NCBI RefSeq assembly: GCF_032884065.1
Contig: NC_088866.1
Location: 48,023,490 to 48,087,489, forward strand
Reading direction: 5' to 3'
Length of the DNA: 64,000 bases
Source of the DNA: Artemia franciscana
Lineage: Eukaryota; Arthropoda; Branchiopoda; Anostraca; Artemiidae
Shown: positions 1-11,341 of the stretch, in pieces
How the letters are laid out: every line of letters starts with the position of its first letter
How positions within the stretch are numbered: the stretch's first letter is position 1
Program-made: the position numbers and the translations under genes
The notes under the pieces: model-generated
The model's input: only the letters and a program-made list of their open reading frames with translations
What the model was told of the DNA's origin: nothing
Database searches by the model: none

Positions 1-114
1 CAATAAGTTTAACTTTTGTACAGCCATCCATGAAAAAACACATCTTTTGCCATCCTTTTTGGTAAAAAAAAATCAGGAGGTCGTGTACTTGTTGACTTCA
101 GTTGGGTTTCGTAA
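1..114. other. Unassigned left edge
   Basis: No coding sequence or recognised repeat was seen before the Penelope-like terminal repeat that starts near 115. Confidence 0.3.
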
Positions 115-449
115 ATAGTGATGAAGACCACACTGCCTTTCCATCATGAACATCAAAAACAAGAAGAACAATAGGGAATTCTTTTCGCAAAACTGTGGAA
201 TTCTAATTTAAATGAATATTTCGGCTCTATATCCAAGGGCTGTCTTCAGCAAAACATGAATATTTAACAGAAAAAGAGACTCACAATAACATACGACTAT
301 TAAGACTAAAGTGAAAATTTTAAAACTGTCCCAGCATCCTTACTTCAGCGAAGTCAACCAGGACTGATAAATAAAGTGAGGTGAAACGTGGCAATTCATT
401 AAAATGAAAGAAAAATAATGAAAAGCAGGTTTTCAATGCTAATATTGCC

Positions 450-1136
450 TTTTTGGCAGCTAAACTCAAAGAGGTTTCTGTAACTGGTTCTGTGTCAATG
501 TCTACTGGTTTTTTAATATATTTTGTAAGATTGTTTTAATTAAATTTGTGCATAGAGTATTTATTGAACATTCCTCCAAGTCCTTCTTTAAGGAAATATT
601 ATTATTGATCTTAAGTCTGATTTCAATCGCTTCTCGAACAACCTGCTTTATGCCTACGTTATTGCTTATAAGGGAGGATTCTTCAAAAAGTATTTTGTGG
701 CTGGGGTTTTCAAATACGTGACTGCTTAATGCAGAATCAAAAGAAACATTAGCAACATTTGAATTTAGAGCTTTGGTGATATCGCCTTTATCCTGTTGTA
801 GTCGTTTCTCTAAATTCTGGCGAGTTATACCTATATAGTATTTGCCACAACATGGTATTCAAGAGACCCATCTTTGGCCAGTAACTGGGGTTTTATCTTT
901 ACCAGTGTTTAGGAGATTCATAATTTTGAAATTATTAGTAAATGCTACATGCAGATTATTTCGTGTGCAAACTTTTTTAAAATTAATAGTGATTTTTCTG
1001 ATGTATGAGAGGCAGATAATATTTGAAGACATATCAGGATTCTCAAATGGTAAACTATCATTGATTTTACGGTAGTATCTTTCCAGTCTACGGTTAATTG
1101 TATCATTAACAAGTAACATTGGGTACCCCTTTCCAA
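450..1136 (-). pseudogene. GIY-YIG endonuclease remnant of PLE-A
   Basis: The minus strand encodes short out-of-frame pieces matching the C-terminal half of the PLE protein, for example NDTINRRLERY, FTNNFKIMNLLNTGKDKTPVTGQR and NISLKKDLEE-like segments. They correspond to the linker and GIY-YIG domain that are intact at 29467-30282. In PLEs this domain makes the DNA nick used for insertion. Here the frame is broken in several places. Confidence 0.75.
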
Positions 1137-1239
1137 ACAGTATGTTCCTGATAAAGTTTAGTTCTGCTGTGATGTGGGAATCAGAAGAAATGATTACGGC
1201 ACGATTGACGAGAGAGATTACGATAGCTCTTTTAACATG

Positions 1240-2390
1240 TGGGTGGTGGGGGGCTTTGAGTTTATTTATGCTGCGAATAATTAACAGATCTTGGAATTAT
1301 ATTTTATTTGCGATTTAAATTTCTAAGGCAAACTCTAGATTTCTATCATTTGTATTAAGGTGATCTAAAAATAAAAAAAAATAAAAAAAATCATTTCCCC
1401 TATAATTCCAAAGGGAAAATACGTCATCCATGTAACGTCCCCAATAGATATGCTTCAAGACGTATGCATTAAATACCCAATTTTCAAGATATTCCACATA
1501 AATATTCGCCAATAGCCCAGAGAGACTTAGTCCCATCGGCGGACCGTTTATTTATTGATAAAAAGAATCACAGAACTGGAAATTCATTGAACGCTTGTTA
1601 CAGAGTTTAACCAATGTCATTAAGACCTCGCAATGTATTATAGGTGTTGAACTTCTATTAAATGATAATTTTCTTCTCTTTTTTTAAATGTAATTGTTCA
1701 GATACTGCCTCATCAATATTTTTATACATAGAAACAATATCAAAACTACTTACTATTGTGAACTCTGAGATACTTACGTTTTTGAGTTATTCGACTAAAT
1801 CTACCGAATTGCTTATGTATGATTTTTGAGAAAAAAGCAAAGGTTTGAAGGGTGTACATAGCCATTTTCCAATATTGGAAGCTGGGGCTTTTCTACAAGC
1901 TACAATGGGTCTTAAGGAATGCCTTGGTTATGTTGTTTCGGTAAACTGTAAAATTTTGGACAAAAGCTGCCATGGCGGGAATATATATTGCATAATTGTG
2001 GGGTCATTTTACCATTCTGCTTTAGATTCTTTAATTCATTTGTAATTTTATTAGCAAACTGATCAGAATGGTCATGGTTTATAGTTGGATATGTAGTTTT
2101 GTCATTTAGATGTGAATAAATTTTATTGTCATAGTCTGTCGTATCCATGACAACTTGAGAATTGCTTTTATCTGCTTTAGTGCTTTAGCTATTATAATGG
2201 ACCGGTCTTTGCGGAGATTAAATACAAATTTTAGGTCATGTAAATTTTCTAGTATTATATTGGCAGGAGACTTAACCTTTTTTTTAGCTGTTGTTAAGGG
2301 TATCAATATGACAAGCCCTATCTTCGTCTGGGTTTGAAACAGAAATATAACATTTGTGTAAAGAGGACTCTAGAGAGGAAACTAGATTCC
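1240..2390 (-). pseudogene. Reverse transcriptase remnant of PLE-A
   Basis: Fragments in different minus-strand frames match PLE reverse transcriptase. They include SLSGLLANIYVE (motif B region) and GRYMDDVFSLWNY (motif C, YMDD) at 1315-1536, and VSSLESSLHKCYISVSNPDED near 2284-2400. An A-rich expansion around 1370-1390 has inserted extra residues just after the YMDD box. The 5' end stops near 2390, where it meets an inverted terminal repeat. It is non-functional. Confidence 0.8.
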
Positions 2391-2429
2391 TAGATATACG
2401 TATGTTATTGTGTCTCTTTTCTTTTATAT

Positions 2430-2505
2430 ATTTTTTTTTCTGAGGACAGACCTTGGGTCTAGAGCCAAAATATCCATTCAAATTAGAATTCCTCTAATTT
2501 GCGAA
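2430..2505 (+). repeat. Inverted PLE terminal repeat (5' side of PLE-A), split by a LINE
   Basis: The CTGAGGA...TATCCATTCAAATTAGAATTCC block is the same terminal repeat as at 115-250 but in the opposite orientation. It breaks off near 2505 and resumes at 6563 beyond the LINE. Its hairpin has decayed and the G of the GAAA box is lost. Confidence 0.7.
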
Positions 2506-2530
2506 ATTTTCGCAAATTAAGCAAATTGCT

Positions 2531-2556
2531 AATGAATGAATGAATGAATGAATGAA
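2531..2556 (-). repeat. Tetranucleotide tail of the LINE
   Basis: About six repeats of ATGA (CATT on the element's sense strand) follow AATAAAG. This is the simple-repeat 3' end typical of CR1/L2-like LINEs and marks the 3' end of the insertion. Confidence 0.85.
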
Positions 2557-2680
2557 CTTTATTACCCGTAAAGTATAAAAAACACAAAGTACGGAGTATT
2601 ATGAATAAATAAACAAAAACAAATACGATAAACAGCGAAGAAATACAAAATTGAAACTAACAAAAGACAATATGGATTAA

Positions 2681-5376
2681 TCAACCAGTATCAATATGGA
2701 AAAAAGGCTGCAGAGGGTCATAAACGTGAATAAAGTTGACAGTCTTTTTACATAAATCATCACTGGAAGACCGAATCCGAGAAGGCACATCTACTAAACC
2801 AAATCGAGCAATTATTTTTTTGTTTCGGTGCCATCTAGGAAGCCGGAGGAGGAATTTGCAATATCTGAAATAAGCCGTACGTAGAGTATGTCGATCTTTC
2901 TTACGAAACAGATGAGCCATGCCTGATAAAAACAAAAGCACAGGGGCGCAATAAGCGTTATAAATCATGCACAAACCGTTGCGGTTTTAACGGCTTTTGT
3001 TTGGGGATATTTTTCCGTAAGCGACGCGTAGGTTTTTCATGGCTTGATTCACTAGGGATGAACAGGTAGCGGAAAGTGTTGGGCCGAAACACAGACCAAG
3101 CCAACTAACTAAAGAAGAACATGGTAGAACTGCAGTCCCAGTAACGAATGGAGCGACCGCATAAGGGCTATTAAAACAAATAAACTCGCATTTAGACGCA
3201 TTAACTGACAGTCCAATCTTAGATAGTTCATTGGTTAATATAGTAAAATTAGAAAGCAGTCCACGGCGAGTCCGGGCAACAAGAAGAACGTCATCTGCAT
3301 ATGCAATAGAAGACAAACCAGTATTACCGTAAAAAACAGAACTTCTAAGGGGACGCAGGCACGATGCAAGCACGCATTTAAATATACTAGGAGACAAAAC
3401 GGCACCTTGCCGAACTCCCTTATTAATTTTTACCGGGTCAGATATTTGGCCATTCCAGGTAACTTGAATTTTAGACTTTGAATACCAAGAAGACAATAAA
3501 CATAGTACAGAAGGATTAACACCTGAAGACGCAAGGGAAAATAGAGCCTGAGAGTGTACAATATTGTCGAAAGCTCCACGAAATATCAACAGTAAGACAG
3601 TATAAAGACATTTTAGCTTTTACGGCATCTTTCATGAGTCGGCTTAAAACATGATGTGCATGGGAGCAACCGAAACTTTTCCGAAAACCAAATTGAAAAG
3701 GCGTAAAATCACAATTCGACTCAATTTCTGGTAGTAACAAAATGTTCAAGCAACTTACTTAAGAAACACGATACTGTAATGGGACGATAATTCATACATG
3801 ACGTGGGGTCCTTGCCTCGCTTTTGAATAGACGTTACACGGCCACAAAGGAAACTATCAGGAACAAGCGACTGTGCTAAGCAAGACTGGAAAAATATTTG
3901 TAAATGGTTAAGTAGAGCAGGACAATCATAAGCAAAAAATCGGTAAGAAAGGCCGTCACCATCAAGGCTATTTGAACGCTTAATTTTTCTTAAAGCCCGG
4001 CGAATTTCAGATATTGCTACAGGCTGGACATGAGCCTGCAGGAGACGGTATGGTAAAAGCGGTTTAAGCAACTTATAATAAAAAGACTGAAGAAAACTAT
4101 TAAATACACTGAAAACACGCTTATAATGATCAACAAAATTAGCTAGCTGGAGACAAGATAGGGTAGATGGGGAACATTTCTCACTATTAATAACCTTATT
4201 CCAGGAGGCCTTATCGGTGGGGCCTGGCCATGCATTCAAGCGTGCCCTCTTCAAACTGGCCTTATATTCAAGTTTACACTTTTGTTTCACAGAGAAAACA
4301 GCTCCGGAAGATGGTCGGTCACATGATATCCACATACGTAGCCAAAATTTGGCTTTTTGCTTAGCACGTTTTACTTCAGGATCAACGTTCCAATTAGGCT
4401 TTCTTGTACCAATCCTAACTTTATCCACAGGCACTGCAGCTTTGGAAGCTGATTTAAGGCAATGGACGATTTGACAATAATAGAAATTTAGATCAACTGT
4501 ACTTGAAGGCGAGGAAACTGACGTTTGCAGCAGGTGATATGGCACTTTTATGGTCGAGAGTAAAGCAGTTAGCCTAGCAAGGTATAGTGGGACATTAGCA
4601 CGATCCCAATTCAACTTCATATGCCACTTCGGCTGAGCCGAAAGTATTTTGCCAGATAGCTCACAGGACAAATTACAGCTAAGAATAAGGTGATCGTCGT
4701 CAATCTTCTCTTCGTCCACCCTGACAATCGATGATATTAAGCTGGAACTGGAAGAGATCACGTGATCCAGGTTCGATTTTGAACAGCCTCTGTTATGAAT
4801 ATACGTGAATGGGAGGCTCTTAACTGCGACGTGATATATGCTAGGAAGTGATTCTAGCAAGAGGATTGATCTATCGGAGGTACCAAGAATGTCACAGTTA
4901 AGGTCACCAGCTAAAACCCAATTTAGGTCTTTCAAACGTAGACTTTCGAGTAGAGACTTTAAACTGGAGCAACATTTAGCGAAAGATGTGAACGATGCTA
5001 TAGAACGTCGATCGCAAGGTAAGTAAACGTTTATAAAGGCGGTACTGTCACATTGAATCGCTAAGATGTTATCATCACAATGAATCACAGAGGGCTTTGA
5101 TGGGGAACGGAAAAAAATTGCTAGGCCACCGGAAGGGCGGCCTCTAGTTTGCTTGGCCTCTTGCGAAAAGAAATGGTGGACAGAAGATCGCTTCAGGCTA
5201 GAAACGTTTGATTTGGTCAAAAGATGTTCTTGCAAGAACACTATGTCATGGACTAATAATTCATTAATTAACAAGTCTTTGTCTTTTGTGCCGTTAATAT
5301 TAAGAGAAGCAAAACTTAAAATAGTGGCTTGGTTCATTTTGGAGCAGAGTTCAGAGCGCGTTTTATCACTGGGCAA
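2681..5376 (-). pseudogene. LINE ORF2: endonuclease plus reverse transcriptase, broken
   Basis: The 5376-3721 part (551 aa) has an apurinic-type endonuclease: SLNINGTKDK, FLQEHLL, LAGDLNCDI, SNLDHVISS and DDHLILS give the expected Asn, Glu, Asp/Asn and His sites. The start of the reverse transcriptase follows (SLDGDGLSYRFF, MNYRPITVSCFLSKLLE). The frame then shifts near 3740, and the next piece (3749-3516) carries FQFGFRKSFGC. A second shift near 3590-3597 leads to 3589-2987 with GVRQGAVLSPSIF and the catalytic YADD. An in-frame TAA at 2987-2989 separates the last piece (2974-2681), the C-terminal tail. ORF2 begins inside the end of ORF1 (about 43 nt overlap). Confidence 0.9.
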
Positions 5377-6455
5377 TTCATACTATAGGAAACATGAGCT
5401 TCGCCGCAGTTGGCACATTTCGGAGCCTCTAAGCAAGGATTGTCTTTAGTATTGGAATGGCATCCAGAACATTTAGAGCACTTCATCTCATTCGGGGCAC
5501 ATGGGCAGTGAGCTAACGAATGATGGATACTTTGGCATCTAAGACACCGTCTGGGCAATTCTTTGTATTCCGATATTTTAAAAGACTCGTAACCCAAGCG
5601 CAGACCTGTAGCGATGGCAGATTTTAGTGCAGCGGAATCAAGGAACTCTAAACGGAATGTATGAGAAGAGCCGATCTGGCTGGCCTCAACAAGACCAGGA
5701 ATAACGGAGATGAGTATACTGCTAGAAACACTGTCGGGAAGTCCCCTAATTACTCCAAGAGGTTTGCGATCAATCACTTTAGCAAGAATATTTGGATAGC
5801 TCGCAACAGCAGATGCGGCAAGAGAATTGGCGGAAACTTTATCCCGCGTAACAACAACCCATCTTCTCCTTACCGGATCGGACTTTACCGACACAATACC
5901 GTCATGTCCGGCGAAAGAATCAAGCTTTTCCTTGCGAGAAACGGGGTCTCTTAGTTCTGGAGGCGGATATTTAAGAACAACGGCGTACGAGGGTTTGTGA
6001 TTGGTACCCTTACTATCTGAGACCAAAGAACTATTAATAGACGTTGTTGGACTATTGAGGTGAGCAAGCGATTTTAACTGATCAAGGCACTGGTTGACTT
6101 TGGCGGTAAGGATAGAATAAGCTGACGCCGGAATGCTAGGGACTTCAGAGGGGGATTTGATCACGAACTCTGGAATATCAATATTTTCTGCAGAGCAGCG
6201 AGAAAGAGTAGCGATAATGTCCGACAATGAACTATTCTTAGCACTGAGTCCCGAACGACGAGGTATAGGCTTATCTGGGAAGCAATTGCTATATAAAAGT
6301 TTCTTAGCTCCAAGAACATCTTCATACGGGAAAAAATCACTAGCGTATTTCACAATAGACTGATGGTCCAACCCCTCATCGATATTGTGCTGAGCAAAAT
6401 TCAAAACTGGGCAATAATAAAGCGTACTGGTATTCCAATTGTCCATGATAAGCAA
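5334..6455 (-). CDS. LINE ORF1 protein, gag-like, CCHC zinc knuckles
   Basis: An open frame of 373 aa on the minus strand, uninterrupted. The C-terminal 70 residues hold three cysteine/histidine-rich knuckles beginning CLRCQSIHHSLAHC, CSKCSGCHSNTKDNPC and CANCGEAHVSYSMNC, as in gag-like ORF1 proteins of Jockey/I-type LINEs that bind their own RNA. The middle (about residues 165-300) contains YAVVLKYPPPE and LRLEFL-like stretches that could be an RRM-like fold, but I cannot confirm that. The start Met at 6455 is the first in frame. It is intact while its partner ORF2 is broken, so selection on the element has ended. Confidence 0.85.
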   Translation of the reverse strand: MLIMDNWNTSTLYYCPVLNFAQHNIDEGLDHQSIVKYASDFFPYEDVLGAKKLLYSNCFPDKPIPRRSGLSAKNSSLSDIIATLSRCSAENIDIPEFVIKSPSEVPSIPASAYSILTAKVNQCLDQLKSLAHLNSPTTSINSSLVSDSKGTNHKPSYAVVLKYPPPELRDPVSRKEKLDSFAGHDGIVSVKSDPVRRRWVVVTRDKVSANSLAASAVASYPNILAKVIDRKPLGVIRGLPDSVSSSILISVIPGLVEASQIGSSHTFRLEFLDSAALKSAIATGLRLGYESFKISEYKELPRRCLRCQSIHHSLAHCPCAPNEMKCSKCSGCHSNTKDNPCLEAPKCANCGEAHVSYSMNCPVIKRALNSAPK

Positions 6456-6562
6456 ATTTCACTCACGGCTCGGCATCAGTCCAAAAACAATTAAGTGAAA
6501 AAGGTATATCCACAGAGAAGTTCTCAATAAGCACAATTATGAAATGATCCGCACTAATTTTC

Positions 6563-6615
6563 TTGCGAAAAGAATTCCCTATTGTTCTTCATGTTTTTGA
6601 TGTTTGTGTCGTATT
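6563..6615 (+). repeat. Continuation of the inverted PLE-A terminal repeat
   Basis: The segment reading TTGCGAAAAGAATTCCCTAT, followed by a TTGTTCTTC and TTTTTGATG stretch, is the reverse complement of 145-195. It continues the repeat broken off at 2505, so the LINE between them is a nested insertion. Confidence 0.75.
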
Positions 6616-7275
6616 GCGTTTTTATATGAGAGTTGTTTTCTTCTTATTGTCCAAAAATTTCGTAGGTCAACAGCTTTTGAAGCGTGTATTGAAATCAATA
6701 AGTTTTGTATATCTGGAATGAACATGTAAAGTAGTTTCTTTTAATGCGTACATTGTTGTCTATTTTTGTTTTATGAAGCTTAGGTCTCTAATAATAGGGT
6801 TTGCTCTTCATTTAACCTTCACTGCCATGAGTAGTTGGATATGATGTTTCTTTTTAGCAAAATATGTATTTTTTGTTGTACTTCTTTGTTTAAAAAACAT
6901 AAGTCTGTATAGCCCACATTAAAAACAGGATAATAACTACACCTGACAGGTATTTTCTTATGCTAGGTTACCGTTCTTGTCTCAACTCAGATCCAAGGAT
7001 AAAAATCCTTGCAAAGTTCTGTCCAAAGGATCTCTCTTCATAGAAATACTGGTCTAAGACGAATTTCGTATTTCTGGCCTGTCTCTAGAATATCTTCTGT
7101 TGCCAAATTACGAAATTCTTCTGTGTCTATTGTTGTGTTTAAACAATTTTCTTATAAATATTGAGACAATTTTTATAAAAATAAATTTTACTATTAGAAA
7201 GAAAAAAACAGTAAATAGCACAGAAATATAAGGATTTTTTAAGTCTTTTGGTTACGATATTCTGGTTCCCTTTAT
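6616..7275. other. No gene seen
   Basis: AT-rich sequence with no reading frame or repeat that I recognise. It ends in a short TA tract at about 7276-7289 that abuts PLE-B. Confidence 0.4.
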
Positions 7276-7436
7276 ATATATATATATAAAATAGTGACGA
7301 AGAACACCCTGCCTTTCAACAACAAACGAATGCAAAGTTGAAACAATAGGGAAAATCTTTTCAAGACACTGGAAATCAATTCACTGGATATTGATTTCCA
7401 CTTGATTGATTGAAACTTGATTGAATGAATTGAAAC

Positions 7437-7681
7437 AGGTGGTTCGGGAATCAATCGAAATTAGTCTAAAAAAAGTTTTAGTCTAAAAAAAAAATGATAA
7501 TATTTCTTTGAACAGAGACTTGAGAGAGTACTCGCTAAATTCTTTATACTCAAATTTAACTAAAAATGATCTAACAAAATATTCTACTGAACCAATTTAT
7601 AACAGTATTGAATCAGTTACGAAAAGACCTTTCCGGCAGGCTGCCAAAAACGCAAGGTTGGCTTTGAGAACTTGCATTTAA
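7437..7681 (+). pseudogene. C-terminal fragment of PLE GIY-YIG endonuclease
   Basis: In frame it reads VVRESIEIS, then after a T/A-rich disruption NISLNRDLREYSLNSLYSN and a tail ending AKNARLALRTCI with a TAA stop at 7679-7681. It matches the last roughly 80 residues of the 29467-30282 protein. The conserved Glu of the VVRESIE helix is present, but the GIY and YIG motifs upstream are absent. Confidence 0.82.
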
Positions 7682-7875
7682 TCATTTTGTTCTGTTTTGT
7701 TTGAGTGAATTTATCATCTCACTTCATTCTATCTGTCAGTCCTGGTTGAACTTCGTTGAAGTAAGGATGCCAGGGCTGTTTGAAAGATTTTTTTTCTTTT
7801 AAACATTGTTAGTTTTAACTCCCACATTTTAATGTAAGTTTGTTTATATACATATATTTTTTTTTCTTTCTCGTG

Positions 7876-7920
7876 TTGTGCTGAAGACGGCCCTTGGACA
7901 TAGGGCCGAAATATCCACTG
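7876..7920 (+). ncRNA. Hammerhead-like core in PLE-B terminal repeat
   Basis: GUG-CUGAAGA, then a GGCCC/GGGCC stem with a 9-nt loop, then GAA-AUAU-C and CAC. This follows the hammerhead layout: CUGANGA box, stem II, GAA box, a tiny self-complementary helix III (AUAU), C at the cleavage position, then GUG/CAC as stem I. There is one unpaired C between the first box and stem II. PLE terminal repeats of other animals are known to carry minimal hammerheads. Activity is unproven. Confidence 0.45.
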
Positions 7921-7975
7921 AATTGATTTCCAGTGTCTTGAAAAGATGTCTCCCATTGTTTCTACTCTGTGTTTG

Positions 7976-9333
<1,358 letters not shown>

Positions 9334-9871
9334 TGAGGGGATAATCAGTAAACGTCTGGGACCTCCAGGAAAATCTTATGCTAAGATCAGTAAGCATTCA
9401 AGTGATGTGTTAGTGAACAAAAAACTTGAGCCTGGTACAAGAGTTACTATAAAACTTGAACCAATAAAACCCCAAGAAAAATTTCGAAAAGGACAAGTAG
9501 TATCCCCATTGACACCCCTAGAAACAACTGGAGAATATTGGGGGTACCAAGTCCGTCTTGCCGACAGTCTAACAACTGCAATGAGCCAGTCATCTTTCAA
9601 GGAAGGCTATGACCTCATAATTGGTACTTCAGAACGTGGTAAGGATGTTGACGACGTCAGATTTCCAGATTTCAAGCATGCTTTAATTGTTTTTGGGGGA
9701 GTGAGAGGCCTGGAAGAGGCTGTAGAAAATGATGACGCAGTAACCACCTCAGATCCAAGTGATTTGTTTGGATTTTATATTAATATTTGTCCGAATCAGG
9801 GATCTAGGACGATAAGGACTGAAGAAGCAGTTTTCATAGCTTTATCTGTTCTACGGGATACATTTTTTTGA
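9334..9871 (+). CDS. SPOUT1: SPOUT1 (C9orf114/CENP-32) RNA methyltransferase, terminal exon
   Basis: This exon encodes the C-terminal 179 or so residues of the SPOUT-family putative RNA methyltransferase known as C9orf114 or CENP-32, linked to centrosome and kinetochore function in vertebrates. Family landmarks are LEPGTRVTIKL, YWGYQVRLA, GYDLIIGTSERG, FKHALIVFGGVRGLE, and the terminal SPOUT knot CPNQGSRTIRTEEAVFIALS, which binds S-adenosylmethionine. The exon starts after the acceptor AG at 9332-9333. Its first base is the third base of a codon, so an upstream exon ending in CG would give the Arg expected before EGI. The stop is at 9869-9871. An ATG at 9245 lies in the intron and is not the start. 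Upstream exons lie outside the window or were not recognised. Known: family. Inferred: function here. Confidence 0.92.
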
Positions 9872-9885
9872 ATAAATTGAATAAA
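9871..9885 (+). promoter_or_regulatory. SPOUT1 polyadenylation signals
   Basis: AATAAA occurs at 9871-9876, overlapping the last base of the stop codon, and again at 9880-9885. This implies a 3' UTR of only a few tens of bases. Confidence 0.7.
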
Positions 9886-11020
9886 TTCCTTGCCTTAAGA
9901 AATTTGCATTTTCTTTTACGTTTAGGTTTATGCCAGTATTTCGGAGGTTATTATCAGAGATTTTGCTGAAATGTCAAGTTTTGTTTTTCATTAATCATAT
10001 GGGCAAGGGGGCAGGGGGCAAGATATGAGGAAGTAGTTTCTATAGATCTGTCCAATTAGAATGAGAATTTATAAGATATGTATCTCTGGCTGTTTAACGT
10101 GGAAAGGTAGGGATTAAAAAGTACTTGTTCCAAATATATTGCAGCGTCCCGCAACTTCAATAAAAAGTAGAAAATTTTAAACAAAAATGGGATAGGCCTA
10201 ACTCGATTAATTACTTATAATTATAATTAATGTAATTATATTTAACTTACTAAAATCGTAATTACATCATATATTAACTATATTAATTATAATATAATAA
10301 TTATAATATAATGCTATATCATCAAATAAGAGACATCTCTGTAAGTGACAGACCTTATCTGCAGAGATTCGTAATTGCTTCAATGTTGCGATCGCTTATA
10401 CATCACCGCATTAGATATTACTTAATTTTGAGGTTTTTGTTAAAATATTAATTTAAAGGTACTTTCAATGTCGCTGTCTTAAAAAATTTGGATATAATAC
10501 AAGGTTTAGGACTACTTTTTCGTCTCCGTACCAGAGGTTATGTTATAAGAGACTCTACTTAAATCTCAGCGTGAGCTTTTCATTAATCATGGTTCTAGAT
10601 CTACTAAACTGCTAAGATTATTTGATTTATTAGGTAAGTAATTATGTGAACTGCTACGTGACCGCAAACCCGCGACAGGTCTTTCTCCTGCGTAGATGTT
10701 TTTTTCTCTATTTACTTGTGATTGTTAAGAACAATGGTACTTATGTATTATAGCCACCATACTCAAGAAGTAAAGTTATGTTAATCCTAATTCTTACTTC
10801 ATAATGTGCTGAATAATTGTAGCTAACACATTTGCAAGCAGACCCGCTATACTTTACCTCCAATCCCCCTAATGTGCAAATATACAGCCCATATTATATA
10901 TTTTTAAGTTATTCTCCCAATGCGTCTCTTGTTTCAACCCGTGTTACCTGCACATTGAACCAACTGTGACGAAACAAATACTGGAAAAACAAGTTAGGGG
11001 TGGCATCCCTGTATCCATGA
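9886..11020. other. Intergenic, AT-rich
   Basis: No gene seen. 10195-10320 is very AT-rich and partly palindromic (TAATTATAATTAA motifs). About 10850-10910 resembles the inner part of the MITE-like palindrome at 61261-61575 (the TTTACC, CCCCCTAATGTGC and ATATACAGCCCATAT motifs). Confidence 0.45.
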
Positions 11021-11021
11021 A

Positions 11022-11261
11022 TTTATTTATTTATTGCAAAGCCCGTTACAATGCGGCATTAAAGTACAAAAGGCTGTAAACAATGGAGAAGAAAGTACAA
11101 AAGAAGAAAACGAAAAACAAAGAAGAGGGCCTTGAAAAGAACCAAAGAAGAGAACTACACAAAAAAGAAAAAGAAAAAATCCAAAAGCAAAAAACAATAA
11201 AAATCAAACGACCGAACCAATGATATACAATATGCTACTCTATACCAGACGCCGGTAGTAG

Positions 11262-11336
<75 letters not shown>
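11022..11336 (-). repeat. LINE-tail-like sequence and (TA)n tract
   Basis: A TTTATTTATTTATTGCAAAG start, read on the minus strand, looks like an AATA tetranucleotide LINE tail. An A-rich segment follows, then a TA microsatellite at 11264-11336. No coding sequence is left, so assignment to a LINE is tentative. Confidence 0.4.

Positions 11337-11341
<5 letters not shown>

Larger units (their letters stand above)
115..2505 (-). mobile_element. Penelope-like element PLE-A, degenerate, minus strand
   Basis: This is a decayed Penelope-like retroelement read on the minus strand. From its 5' side it has an inverted terminal repeat (2430-2505, continuing at 6563-6615), a broken reverse transcriptase (about 2390-1240), a broken GIY-YIG endonuclease (about 1136-450), a 3' UTR with the conserved ACTTC-GTT-GAAGT hairpin (about 335-360), and a sense-orientation terminal repeat (115-250). 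Order and sequence match the better-preserved copy at 26-30 kb. Several stops and frameshifts break the reading frame, so it should be inactive. The terminal repeat is interrupted by the LINE at 2516-6562, which is therefore younger. Confidence 0.85.
2516..6562 (-). mobile_element. Non-LTR retrotransposon (LINE), near full length, minus strand
   Basis: This 4-kb LINE is read on the minus strand. It has a short 5' UTR (about 6562-6456), ORF1 with CCHC knuckles, an overlapping ORF2 with an AP-type endonuclease and reverse transcriptase, and a 3' end of AATAAAG followed by a CATT tetranucleotide tail (2531-2556 on the plus strand). The domain order fits the Jockey/CR1/I group; I cannot resolve the clade. 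ORF2 carries two frameshifts and a nonsense codon, so it is dead but recent. It interrupts the inverted PLE terminal repeat. Confidence 0.88.

Noticed and set aside
4217-5449. Plus-strand frames opposite the LINE
   Set aside because: They are shadows of LINE ORF1 and ORF2 on the minus strand, which carry clear protein motifs.
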